A stretch of 32,404 nucleotides of DNA from contig CP071065.1 in the NCBI GenBank assembly GCA_017164015.1, positions 8,555,001-8,587,404 of the forward strand, written 5' to 3'. Shown here piece after piece: positions 24,490 to 32,265 of this stretch; positions within the stretch are counted from its first letter, which is position 1, and the number at the start of each line of letters is the position of its first letter. The translations under genes were made by a program, and so were the position numbers. This DNA is from Nostoc sp. UHCC 0702 (lineage in GTDB: Bacteria > Cyanobacteriota > Cyanobacteriia > Cyanobacteriales > Nostocaceae). The notes under the pieces were generated by a model, which saw only the letters and a list, made by a program, of their open reading frames with translations, was not told where the DNA came from and made no database searches.

Positions 24490-24622
24490 TATCAAGTTCG
24501 GATAATTAGTTATGATTACAGTCCTCGCGTTACCCCGCCTCAACCCTCCCCTTGGTAAGGGGAGGGTGCCGTAAAGCGGGTGGGGTGCTTTACGATTTAT
24601 AAGTAATTAAGTGAACTTGATA
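24490..24622. mobile_element. MITE-like element, family A copy 3
   Basis: A 133-bp element with ends TATCAAGTTCGGATAATTAG and, on the other strand, TATCAAGTTCACTTAATTAC, flanked by TAA on both sides (24487-24489, 24623-24625). The core has CCCTCCCCTT/AAGGGGAGGG and GTAAAGC/GCTTTAC-type stems. It sits between two genes of the HMA2/P-type ATPase group. Confidence 0.78.
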
Positions 24623-24717
24623 TAATTTGCACAATCACTTGAGCTGACAGATGTTTGTCATTAGTCATTAGTCATTTTTATTTACAAATAACTAATGACC
24701 AATGAGCAATGACGATT

Positions 24718-25023
24718 TCATCCATTATCTATGTTGTTGTCAACAGAGTTGCTAGCAGCTTCAAATACTGGCGTTTCGTTGGATTCTGCAAGTTCGGCTT
24801 TGGCTTCAGCTACAATATCCTCCCAGGTTTCACCCAGTTCTGCAAAGGCTCCTTTGCTTTTTTCGTAAGCAACAATTCCACCTTTGATGATTGATTTCGC
24901 TATGGGTTTACCAATTCCTGCCACAACGGGAATTAGGACAGGAGCTAGTAGAACTGCACCAATACTTGCGATGATTCCAGGCGCGCCAGCGTCTTCAATG
25001 AAATCAGTAATTTTAGGTGCCAT
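24718..25023 (-). CDS. DUF5132 family small membrane protein
   Basis: A 101-residue protein that fits the DUF5132 pattern: MAPKITDFIEDAGAPGIIASIGAVLLAPVLIPVV with one hydrophobic stretch (about 17-36), then GKPIAKSIIKGGIVAYEKSKGAFAELGETWEDIVAEAKAEL, a likely amphipathic helix, and an acidic low-complexity tail. The function of the family is unknown. A GGAGG sits before the ATG. It starts 72 bp after the stop of the P-type ATPase gene, so the two are probably on one transcript. This linkage suggests a membrane accessory role in the same metal system. Confidence 0.85.
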   Translation of the reverse strand: MAPKITDFIEDAGAPGIIASIGAVLLAPVLIPVVAGIGKPIAKSIIKGGIVAYEKSKGAFAELGETWEDIVAEAKAELAESNETPVFEAASNSVDNNIDNG

Positions 25024-25095
25024 GATTTATTTTCCTCCAGTAAATTAGAAGATTGTATGAAAGCTTTTTACCGTAGTCTACCCAAGATGGTGATA

Positions 25096-27414
25096 TCATC
25101 TTGCTGATGGTAGAGTTTTCTTTGGTGAATTTTTGAGAATTGGACGCAAACCATTTACACCGGCAACTATGGTTGAGCCATTGTTAACTACCGTTGCTCC
25201 TAAAGGATTCAGACCAAACAAAACGGCTACCACTAATGCTCCCAGGTTAGGAACAAGAACAAGACCGGTGTTTTGCTTAATCAGTTGCCTAGCTTGACGA
25301 GCGATCGCGATCGCTTCTAATAAGCCGTGCAAGTCGTTTTGCATTAACACTACGTCTGCTGTTTCGCGGGCAATCTCAGAACCGTTGGCAAAGGATACAG
25401 AAACATCAGCGAAGGCTAAAGCAGGGGAATCATTGATCCCATCTCCCACAAATGCAACTGTCTTGCCTTGTTCGTGCAACTCACGGACAACTGTTGCTTT
25501 TTGTTCTGGAAAAGCTTCTGCGTGAGTGTATATTGGCGGAATGCCTAGTTCCGCAGCTACAGCATCGGCTGTGCGCTTGTTATCTCCGGTGAGCATGTGA
25601 ACTTCTACACCTTCGACCGTCAACAGTTGGGTAATTACTTCCCGACTTTCTGGACGCAGAATATCACTATATCTTATTTTACCTTGAAGTTGACCGTTGC
25701 TAGCGACATAAATCATTGAAGTCGCCCGCTGATTATGCCCATTCAGCGCTTCCATATCAATGCCTTGTTGACGCAAGAAGCGCTCGCTGCCTACAAAAAC
25801 AGTCTCTCCATCAATTTCAGCGTCTACACCTAAACCTAGTTGATAGTTCCACTTGCTGCGGCTGGGAATTTCTACTTGCTGTGCTTGGGCGTAGCGGATG
25901 ATTGCTTCGGCTACTGGATGTGTCAAACGCTGTTCAGCCGCCGCTGCTAATGCCAAAACTCGCAAGCTAGATACAGAAGGATTGAGACTTACAACTTCAG
26001 TGACATCGACTTCGCCTTTAGTCAAAGTGCCTGTTTTATCAAAGACAATGGTGTCAACTTCTGCTAATTTTTCTAATGCCCGTCCACTGCGAATCAGGAT
26101 ACCGTGGCGTGCTGCGTAAGTCAGTGCTGCTAAAACTGTTGTGGGAATCGACACCCGAATGCCTGTGCATAAGTCGAGAGTCAGGATACTGGCTACCCTA
26201 GCTGGGTTACGAGTCAGGGCAAATACTGCTGTGCCTAGTAACAAAGTTGGCACTACAGCTTTTTCGGCAATTTTAATGGCGTGGTTTTCCATGCGGGTAT
26301 CGTGGACGGGAGCCTCTTCCATTAATTTAATGCTCTGTCCGGCACGAGTATCATTTCCTACCCGCTCTGTCAAAATATAAATTCGTCCTTCTCGTACCAA
26401 GGTGGAAGCAAAAACAGGCTGTCCCTTGGTTTTTAAAATTGGTACCGACTCACCAGTGAGTTTTTGCTCATCTATCAGCGCTTTCCCCCGCAGGATAGAG
26501 CCATCAACCGGTATTTGTTCGCCAGGATAGACAATAACTGTATCGCCGCGCTGTACATCTTGGATAGGAATTTGGAACTTTTGTTGATCACGTTCAACCC
26601 AGACAAACTGTCCTAAACAACTGAGTAGATCCAGAGTTTGGGATTTTGAAGAACGAGCAGTGCGATCGCGGATATTCTCGCCAATTTCAATTAAACTCAA
26701 CATCAGCGCTGGTGTGAGAAACTGACCCTGGACTGTAGTAATAGCGATCGCCATAAAATCCAAAAAATCGATATTCAGTTTTCGGTCTTTAACAATTCCT
26801 TCTACCGCTCTTTGAAAAACTGGCCAAGTCGCTAAAACAATGGTTCCCGCTACCATAATTGGGGGAACAGATAATCCTAAAGGCCCTCCAAGCACAGCTA
26901 AACCAGTGGCTACAGCAGAAAGTTGCAAACCAGGCCAAGATGCCTCTGTATCGCTTTTTGGTTGAGCAGCTAATGATTTTTTAGCAGCAATGATTGGCAC
27001 TATATTGGCATCACTAGCAGTCTGGAGGAGACAGATCAACCGCGATCGCATCTTAGCATCGTTAACTGCACTAGATTTATAAGTCACAACTAGCGACGCT
27101 GCCGCAGGCTTTATTTTAACGTTTGTCACCAGGGGATCAGCTTCTAGTAAGGATTGCAGACGTTGAGCATAGTCTGCATCGTGGCGTAAGCGAGGCACGC
27201 GCAACCGCACTCTTCCCCGAATTGTATGAACAACACTGTAGGCAACTTTGGCAATTTGTGTGGAGGATTTTCTATTCCTCTGATCTAAAGCATTCTGTTT
27301 CTCACTAGTTTTGTAAGACTTAGGAGCTAAAATTACTTCTTTACTCTTTTGTCCTACAATCTCGTGAGGTCTTTGAACCGGAGACGATGGTAGTTGTACC
27401 GCGACGTTTGCCAT
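25096..27414 (-). CDS. P1B-type metal ATPase with HMA2-like domain and atypical membrane motif
   Basis: A 772-residue heavy-metal-type P-type ATPase in the membrane (numbering from ATG 27414; a TTG six codons upstream keeps the frame open). The N-terminal HMA2-like domain (about 55-120) has IRGRVRLRVPRL and no CxxC. Hydrophobic segments lie at about 166-200 and 217-243, and the actuator loop has TGES (320-323). The central membrane helix reads LTLDLCTGIRVSIPTT (C416), so the usual CPC, SPC or TPC triplet with proline is absent. Catalytic DKTGTLT (D459), THP (H499), TGDN and GDGINDSPAL follow. The C-terminal membrane part has NNGSTIVAGVNGLRP. All residues needed for the phosphorylation cycle are present. 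The transported ion is unknown. The unusual ends match neither Cu, Zn/Cd nor Co classes. Confidence 0.92.
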   Translation of the reverse strand: MANVAVQLPSSPVQRPHEIVGQKSKEVILAPKSYKTSEKQNALDQRNRKSSTQIAKVAYSVVHTIRGRVRLRVPRLRHDADYAQRLQSLLEADPLVTNVKIKPAAASLVVTYKSSAVNDAKMRSRLICLLQTASDANIVPIIAAKKSLAAQPKSDTEASWPGLQLSAVATGLAVLGGPLGLSVPPIMVAGTIVLATWPVFQRAVEGIVKDRKLNIDFLDFMAIAITTVQGQFLTPALMLSLIEIGENIRDRTARSSKSQTLDLLSCLGQFVWVERDQQKFQIPIQDVQRGDTVIVYPGEQIPVDGSILRGKALIDEQKLTGESVPILKTKGQPVFASTLVREGRIYILTERVGNDTRAGQSIKLMEEAPVHDTRMENHAIKIAEKAVVPTLLLGTAVFALTRNPARVASILTLDLCTGIRVSIPTTVLAALTYAARHGILIRSGRALEKLAEVDTIVFDKTGTLTKGEVDVTEVVSLNPSVSSLRVLALAAAAEQRLTHPVAEAIIRYAQAQQVEIPSRSKWNYQLGLGVDAEIDGETVFVGSERFLRQQGIDMEALNGHNQRATSMIYVASNGQLQGKIRYSDILRPESREVITQLLTVEGVEVHMLTGDNKRTADAVAAELGIPPIYTHAEAFPEQKATVVRELHEQGKTVAFVGDGINDSPALAFADVSVSFANGSEIARETADVVLMQNDLHGLLEAIAIARQARQLIKQNTGLVLVPNLGALVVAVLFGLNPLGATVVNNGSTIVAGVNGLRPILKNSPKKTLPSAR

Positions 27415-27432
27415 TCCTTCACTCTCATACAA

Positions 27433-27817
27433 ATTGATCAGTTTGTTGGTTGTTCAGCAGACTGTTTTAAAAGCGCTGATTCAATAGAAGCCAGTGCTGT
27501 GGTTTCGTTTTAATGGTTGTAGCAACTGGCATTGCTGAGTGAAAGTAAAATTACTTTCATCCTGCTTTGTGAACGTTAGTTCATGGGGCATTTCTGATTA
27601 AGAGAGCCAAATAGCTCCCAGTCTTGGGAGATGAATTAGGCGAGTGCAAGACTCTTGATCGGACTTACGCCTAAATCACTCTTTCAAACTCTAATTTTTT
27701 TGTCTTCTACTCTACGAGAAGCCGCCGTGTAAGCCTCTTTGGGTTTTCCTTAGCAGTATGGATAGGCCAAGGACGAATACGTCTATGCGTCCTTTGCATA
27801 AGTTCTCACTGACATCT
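27433..27817. other. Intergenic region upstream of the P-type ATPase
   Basis: This 385-bp stretch separates two genes of the cluster. It holds the 9-2-9 palindrome at 27540-27559, a smaller TGAAC-GTTA-GTTCA palindrome at 27570-27583, and a GGACTTACGC sequence at 27660 that matches the family B element end. No reading frame or RNA gene is evident. It likely contains a promoter for the ATPase gene. Confidence 0.55.
27540..27559. promoter_or_regulatory. Operator-like palindrome upstream of the P-type ATPase
   Basis: TGAAAGTAA-AA-TTACTTTCA is a perfect 9-2-9 inverted repeat located 126 bp upstream of the ATPase ATG. It does not resemble the SmtB/ArsR or MerR-type metal-operator patterns I know. 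Confidence 0.5.
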
Positions 27818-28612
27818 TCAACATGCCTTTGCAGCGATCCCCGCAGACTGAATTAGACTGATTAAATGTGACACTGCTGCTGCAAAAACGTTTTGCACTT
27901 GCTTTTTACTCCCTTCCCGCTGTAAGATTACCGATGCAAATTTTTCTCCCCTGCTCCCCTGCTCCCCTGCTCCCCTGCTGTCTAAACGGTAATCTTGAGG
28001 TGGGAAAGGAGTAGCATCTTGCAGCATTTGAGTTTCATAGTTAATGACAATTGATGCTGCATTGTGATTGACTCGCTCACTCTTCACCGTCGGATCTGCT
28101 TGGAGTAGAGTCTCTAAGCGTTGGACGAATTGGGGATCTGAGGCAATTTGAGGTATGTGAAACCGGACTCGTCCGGGGATCGCATGAGCAATGCTATAGT
28201 CCACTTTTGCAGGTTGCTCGTCTCTTACAAGTGATGCTGTGGTTGGTTGCTCAATGGCAACTTCTACATTCTTGGCAGACTTACACGGAGTAGCCAACTG
28301 CTCAAGAGTTGCTTGCATCTGTTTTGACATTACCTCTGGTTTGCAGGTAATCACAATAGCTCCCGCAGTCGGATCAACTTCCTGAGTAATTACCCAACGT
28401 TGTTGTTGAAGCAATTTTAGCAGGCGTTGCTGGGATTTTGGATCTTCACTCATCCAAGCCTTGGAAAATCCTAATTCAGGAATTATATAAGTAATCTGAT
28501 GAACTACCTTGATAACTACCTTGACAGCCTGCTTGCAGACGCGATTTGTCTGTGTTCCTATTGTCGAAGTTGGTTCTGAGTCCAATGTCGATGACGATAT
28601 GGAAGCATACAT
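27818..28612 (-). CDS. Protein with two HMA2-like domains
   Basis: A 264-residue protein in the same group. The first module (about 32-100) is degenerate (VVIKVVHQITYIIPELGFSKAWM...GAIVITCKP) and lacks the PGR motif. The second (about 137-195) has VDYSIAHAIPGRVRFHIPQIASD and NHNAASIVINYE. Residues 212-222 (SRGAGEQGSRG) are encoded by an in-frame octamer array (27946-27979). The tail is a helix with SHLISLIQSAGIAAKAC. There is no clear signal peptide or membrane helix. A GGAGG lies 7 bases before the ATG. It follows the 381-residue HMA2-like gene after 34 bp, so the two are co-transcribed. It is probably a soluble or peripheral partner of the ATPase; the role is inferred from linkage. Confidence 0.82.
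   Translation of the reverse strand: MYASISSSTLDSEPTSTIGTQTNRVCKQAVKVVIKVVHQITYIIPELGFSKAWMSEDPKSQQRLLKLLQQQRWVITQEVDPTAGAIVITCKPEVMSKQMQATLEQLATPCKSAKNVEVAIEQPTTASLVRDEQPAKVDYSIAHAIPGRVRFHIPQIASDPQFVQRLETLLQADPTVKSERVNHNAASIVINYETQMLQDATPFPPQDYRLDSRGAGEQGSRGEKFASVILQREGSKKQVQNVFAAAVSHLISLIQSAGIAAKAC
27946..27979. repeat. In-frame CTCCCCTG octamer array in an HMA2-like gene
   Basis: Four octamers of CTCCCCTG lie inside the coding sequence of the gene at 27818-28612 and are read on the minus strand as part of SRGAGEQGSRG. The unit matches the CCCCTGCT blocks inside the cyanobacteriochrome kinase gene. Confidence 0.93.
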
Positions 28613-28646
28613 TTTTGTCCTCCAATGTTCCCAACTTGGGAAAAGT

Positions 28647-29792
28647 CTACAACGGTAAGTTAGCCATACAGGCTAGGGAAAAAGACAGCCCCGAAAATTT
28701 CATATCAGCCCATAAGGTCGATAGATCTAACGTCTGATTCTCAGATATCGTTGTAGCGTCTATAGCTTGATCAGGCTGATTTACTGGTTCTTGCGGCAGT
28801 TGCTGATCTACTGCTTTAATGGGATGTGTGGGTGGGTTCGTCTCCAATGCCAATTCCATCAGACTCACCCAATGGCTTAAACTGACATCACTGGGCTGAT
28901 AGGCGATCGCTATTGATCCCGCATCGCTATTGATACGCACATTAACCACTTGGGGATCAGTTTTCATCAACCTCTCAAGCCGCCGTCCATAGGCGCGATC
29001 TTGGGCGAGTCGAGGCACCTGAATTCTAATCCTTCCCGGAATGGCATGGACAACTTTGTAGGCGATTTTTACAGGCTGTGCTGTCTTTCTACTTTGATTA
29101 TTTGATAATGGTGGTTCTAGTTGGCGATCGCTTGTTGACAAAGAAGGCTGAAGCGATGTTATCTCTTTAACAGAATTCTTGCTGTTTTCTGTTGGGGAAA
29201 CTTGCGGTTCTAGATAGTCAATCACCCGACGAGTTGCATTTGAAGTAACCATATAAACTGGGATTGCAGCTAAACCGCTGATTCCCAGTCCTCCTGTCAC
29301 CGCTAACCCTGTCATCAAAGGAATGAAGGATATCGTCTGCTCTTTCCAAAAATCAACAGATTTCCACGCTGCAAAAGGATCTATATTGCTGAGTGTCTGA
29401 GGCGAAGTTTCAGGCTGTTGAATATTAAATTGTTCAAGTATCTCCAACATCTGCGGCAATGAAACCCGATTTTCATCAAAGGTAACTACCAAGCTGCCTG
29501 TTTGCTCATTGGCATAGGCTTCTTTTACCGCTTTTTGCTGCCGCAAATGCTCAGCTATACTTTCTAATTTTGTATTTAAACTACTGTCAGTCGCACGAAT
29601 GCGTATGCGTCTATTGGTTGCATGTATTATTTGCAATCCACCAGCAGACATTTGCACTTTCGACCGTGCAACGGCTTGACTGGTATTTTTATTCGCTTCG
29701 ACTTCATCGCTTTCATGCACAGTGGAGATTAAGTCAGCAGACGATATTGTTGGCCGCTGACTTAACACGCGACTACTGATAGATTGTGTCAT
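28647..29792 (-). CDS. Protein with two HMA2-like domains and a membrane segment
   Basis: A 381-residue protein, first of the group. Module 1 (about 50-115) has LQIIHATNRRIRIRATDSS and TGSLVVTFDE. A hydrophobic stretch at about 152-183 (ISFIPLMTGLAVTGGLGISGLAAIPVYMV) probably crosses the membrane once or as a hairpin. Module 2 (about 241-300) has YKVVHAIPGRIRIQVPRLAQD and DAGSIAIAYQ. The C-terminus WADMKFSGLSFSLACMANLPL is amphipathic. No CxxC occurs, and the only cysteine is near the C-terminus. It has similar modules to the P-type ATPase N-terminus, so it may dock with it or hand metal over without thiol ligands; this is inference. A 93-bp gap from def holds an 8-4-8 palindrome close to its start. 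Confidence 0.82.
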   Translation of the reverse strand: MTQSISSRVLSQRPTISSADLISTVHESDEVEANKNTSQAVARSKVQMSAGGLQIIHATNRRIRIRATDSSLNTKLESIAEHLRQQKAVKEAYANEQTGSLVVTFDENRVSLPQMLEILEQFNIQQPETSPQTLSNIDPFAAWKSVDFWKEQTISFIPLMTGLAVTGGLGISGLAAIPVYMVTSNATRRVIDYLEPQVSPTENSKNSVKEITSLQPSLSTSDRQLEPPLSNNQSRKTAQPVKIAYKVVHAIPGRIRIQVPRLAQDRAYGRRLERLMKTDPQVVNVRINSDAGSIAIAYQPSDVSLSHWVSLMELALETNPPTHPIKAVDQQLPQEPVNQPDQAIDATTISENQTLDLSTLWADMKFSGLSFSLACMANLPL

Positions 29793-29826
29793 TTAACCGA
29801 TAGTTTCACCCAAAGTAAGGTTAACA

Positions 29827-29846
29827 ATAGGTTAAATATAACCTAT
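29827..29846. promoter_or_regulatory. Operator-like palindrome upstream of the first HMA2-like gene
   Basis: ATAGGTTA-AATA-TAACCTAT is a perfect 8-4-8 inverted repeat 34 bp upstream of the start of the HMA2-like gene at 29792. A further AGGTTAA direct copy sits next to it (29817-29823). This position suits repressor control of the metal cluster. Confidence 0.5.
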
Positions 29847-29885
29847 ATTTAGGTAACTAATCTCATTCTGGAGAATTAATTTGAA

Positions 29886-30419
29886 TTAAGTATTGTTAAC
29901 TACCCGATTTTGGTATTCTTGTTCAGTGATCATATCGAGGGTGTTTTCTAGACGATCTACAAAGACGATGCCGTCGAGGTGGTCATACTCGTGTTGAAAT
30001 ATGCGCGCCACAAAATCAGTTAATTCTTGCTTTTGTAACTTGCCTTGGCGGTCAATGTATTCAATCTCAATTGTTTGATACCTCGGAACTAAGCCTCTAA
30101 TACCGGGAACGCTCAAACAACCTTCCCACCCTTTTACAACTTCGGTGGAATGATCAACTATCCTAGGATTGATCATAGCAGTAGGTTCCATTTCTGGCGC
30201 GTTGGGATACCTGGGATTGGGACGGGAGGCGACAATAAATAATCGACAAGATTGGGCAACTTGAGGGGCAGCAATTCCCACACCATTAGCCTTGGCGACA
30301 GTAGCGATTAAGTCATCAATCAGTTTTTGAACACTTTCATTGTGAATATTTTCAACCCAAGCAGCTTTTTGTCGCAGTATGGGGTTGCCTAATTGAATGA
30401 TTGGTGTCAATTCAGCCAT
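29886..30419 (-). CDS. def: Peptide deformylase
   Basis: A 177-residue metalloenzyme that removes the N-formyl group from new proteins at the ribosome. All three motifs are present: GVGIAAPQ (46-53), EGCLS (99-103, metal ligand C101) and HEYDH (143-147, ligands H143 and H147, catalytic E144). The frame is open to 30515, but the 32 extra residues are encoded by TTGGGAA-type repeats, and the ATG at 30419 has AAGGAG 9 bases upstream, so I use it. The protein ends shortly after the active-site helix, as in other short type 1 forms. It reads toward the HMA2-like cluster with a 93-bp gap. Confidence 0.95.
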   Translation of the reverse strand: MAELTPIIQLGNPILRQKAAWVENIHNESVQKLIDDLIATVAKANGVGIAAPQVAQSCRLFIVASRPNPRYPNAPEMEPTAMINPRIVDHSTEVVKGWEGCLSVPGIRGLVPRYQTIEIEYIDRQGKLQKQELTDFVARIFQHEYDHLDGIVFVDRLENTLDMITEQEYQNRVVNNT

Positions 30420-30435
30420 TAGTAAAACTCCTTTA

Positions 30436-30603
30436 GTAAATTGGGAATTGGGAATTGGTAATGGGGAATTGGTAATGGGTAATGGGGCATTACTTATTTC
30501 CACTGTCTCCCTCATCTCCCGGTTGGTGAGCGAAGTCGAACCACATCTCCCTCATCTCCCTCATCCCCCTCATCCCCCTCATCCCCCCTGCCCCCCTGCC
30601 CCT
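30436..30603. repeat. Low-complexity TTGGGAA and CTCATCCCC runs between def and the protease
   Basis: This interval is built of TTGGGAA / TTGGTAATGGG units (about 30440-30490) and of CTCATCTCC / CTCATCCCC units (about 30545-30600). They fill almost all of the gap between the two genes. No promoter could be picked out. Confidence 0.85.
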
Positions 30604-30609
30604 TTGCCA

Positions 30610-32160
30610 TCAGCTTTCTCGCCTTGCTGGCAAAGGTGCGGGACTGACTGCTACTTCTGTTGTTTGTCCATTGCGTTCTACTTCTATTTGTAAGGGACTG
30701 CCGATTTTACTGTTTTCTACAAGCTTTTGTACTTCTTCAATTTTAGTTACAGATTGATTATTGATGCGTTGAATCACATCGCCGACTCGTAGTCCACCGA
30801 TAGCTGCTGGAGAGCGAGGAATGACATTAACCAACAATACGCCTTTATCTGTGAGCAAATTGATGCGTTCGCCCTTGGCGTTGGCTCCGCCATCGCTTGC
30901 TCTATCATTGATTTTTTCTTTAATTTCTGGGGTCAGTGTCACCATCTGAATGCCTAAATAAGGATGATCAACTTTGCCTTTAGCAATTAATTCCTGGGCA
31001 ATTCTTTGGACAGTATTGATGGGAATGGCAAATCCTAAACCCTGAGCGCCTCGGATAATGGCTGTGTTCATCCCAATTACTTGACCACGGGCATTCAGCA
31101 ATGGGCCGCCGGAGTTACCGGGGTTAATGGCTGCATCGGTTTGTACATAGTCAACGCGCTTGTCACTAGCACCGATGTCATTACTAGAGCGACCTGTAGC
31201 ACTGATAATTCCAGAAGTAACGGTATTATTTAAACCTAGAGGATTGCCAATGGCGATTACTGCCTCTCCTGGTTGTAAGACTTCAGAATTGCCCACAGAC
31301 AAGGTTGGCAGGTTATTGGCATCAATTTTGATTAAAGCTACATCGGTTATTGGGTCTTCACCCAGCACTTTACCATCAAAAGTCCTGCCATCCTTGAGAG
31401 TTACAGTTACAGTATCAGCACCATCCACCACATGGGAATTAGTCAAAATTTGACCTGAAGAACTAATGATAAATCCAGAGCCGCTACCCCGCTCAACCCG
31501 CTGTCTTGGTTGTGATGGCACATCCCCAAAAAATCGTCGTAAGAATGGATCGCCAAATTCATCTGCTGAGCGGGTGACTGTTCTAGAAGAATCAATGCGA
31601 ACTACTGCATCTCCCACCTGTTGCACGACTTTGACCACAAAGTTAGGGTCGCCTGACGATGAGATAATTGGCAAAGGGACAATTGCCGGACTATTGTTAG
31701 TTGGCTGTTGACCTGAAACCTGAGACTGAGGTTTATTTGTTTGAGCTTGAAAGGTATTGCCAGGTAGAAAAGAGCAGCTTTGTAGGGACACCATTGCTAT
31801 CCCGCCTAGTAGCATCAACAGTGCAGCTTTGGGATTGGGTACTGGGGACTGGGTACTGGGGACTGGGTACTGGGGACTGGGTACTGGGTACTGGGGACTG
31901 GGTACTGGGGACTGGGTACTGGGTACTGGCAAAGAGATAGAAATATACTTATAAATTTTTCCTAATCCCCAGTCTATAGTCCCTATTGCCCCTAATCCCC
32001 ACTCCCTGCGGTGAGGTAGCCCCCTCAGGAGCGGTTCCCGTCGATGGGGGACTACCGAACCCGGAGGGTCGTGGGGGCCCCGAGTTCCCCAATCCCCAGT
32101 CCCTAATCCCCAATCCCTTTTAGTATCTTCGATTTGCGAGTCATGCTCTTTTGTCTTCAT
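30610..32160 (-). CDS. HtrA/Deg-family serine protease with repeat-derived N-terminus
   Basis: A trypsin-like protease with one PDZ domain, exported or envelope-bound, for protein quality control. The triad is H243 (TNSHVV), D273 (ITDVALIKI) and S350 (NPGNSGGP); PDZ is about residues 398-495. The normal part starts near residue 110: KAALLMLLGGIAMVSLQSC, a signal sequence ending in a lipobox-like LQSC (C129), then a Gln/Ser/Pro linker. The frame upstream to ATG 32160 encodes 110 residues of heptamer repeats (PVPSPQYPVPST...) and GC-rich repeat. The true start is therefore uncertain: ATG 31815 leaves a very short signal without a basic head. The protein most resembles the cyanobacterial HhoA/HhoB/HtrA group; which one is not decided. 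Confidence 0.88.
   Translation of the reverse strand: MKTKEHDSQIEDTKRDWGLGTGDWGTRGPHDPPGSVVPHRREPLLRGLPHRREWGLGAIGTIDWGLGKIYKYISISLPVPSTQSPVPSPQYPVPSPQYPVPSTQSPVPNPKAALLMLLGGIAMVSLQSCSFLPGNTFQAQTNKPQSQVSGQQPTNNSPAIVPLPIISSSGDPNFVVKVVQQVGDAVVRIDSSRTVTRSADEFGDPFLRRFFGDVPSQPRQRVERGSGSGFIISSSGQILTNSHVVDGADTVTVTLKDGRTFDGKVLGEDPITDVALIKIDANNLPTLSVGNSEVLQPGEAVIAIGNPLGLNNTVTSGIISATGRSSNDIGASDKRVDYVQTDAAINPGNSGGPLLNARGQVIGMNTAIIRGAQGLGFAIPINTVQRIAQELIAKGKVDHPYLGIQMVTLTPEIKEKINDRASDGGANAKGERINLLTDKGVLLVNVIPRSPAAIGGLRVGDVIQRINNQSVTKIEEVQKLVENSKIGSPLQIEVERNGQTTEVAVSPAPLPARRES
31834..31929. repeat. Heptamer array (GGGGACT / GGGTACT) in the protease N-terminus
   Basis: About 14 tandem heptamers alternating GGGGACT and GGGTACT lie immediately before the signal-sequence codons of the HtrA-like gene and are read on the minus strand as PVPSTQS/PVPSPQY units. 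Decayed heptamers continue to 32120 around a GC-rich dispersed repeat (32000-32090). Confidence 0.93.
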
Positions 32161-32265
32161 GTGTCTTTGCTTCTCCGTGCTGGTCAGTGAATGCTAGGAT
32201 ATTGCCTACCGGGTATGCCCCAGAATGATTACAACTCGAAAGCTTGTCACAGCTCTAGGGCATCG

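Noticed and set aside
30420..30515. Longer N-terminus for peptide deformylase
   Set aside because: The extension is encoded by TTGGGAA-type repeats, and ATG 30419 has its own AAGGAG.
31160..31954. Plus-strand open frames over the protease gene
   Set aside because: They are mirror frames of a well-supported protease with a complete catalytic triad, and of its heptamer array.
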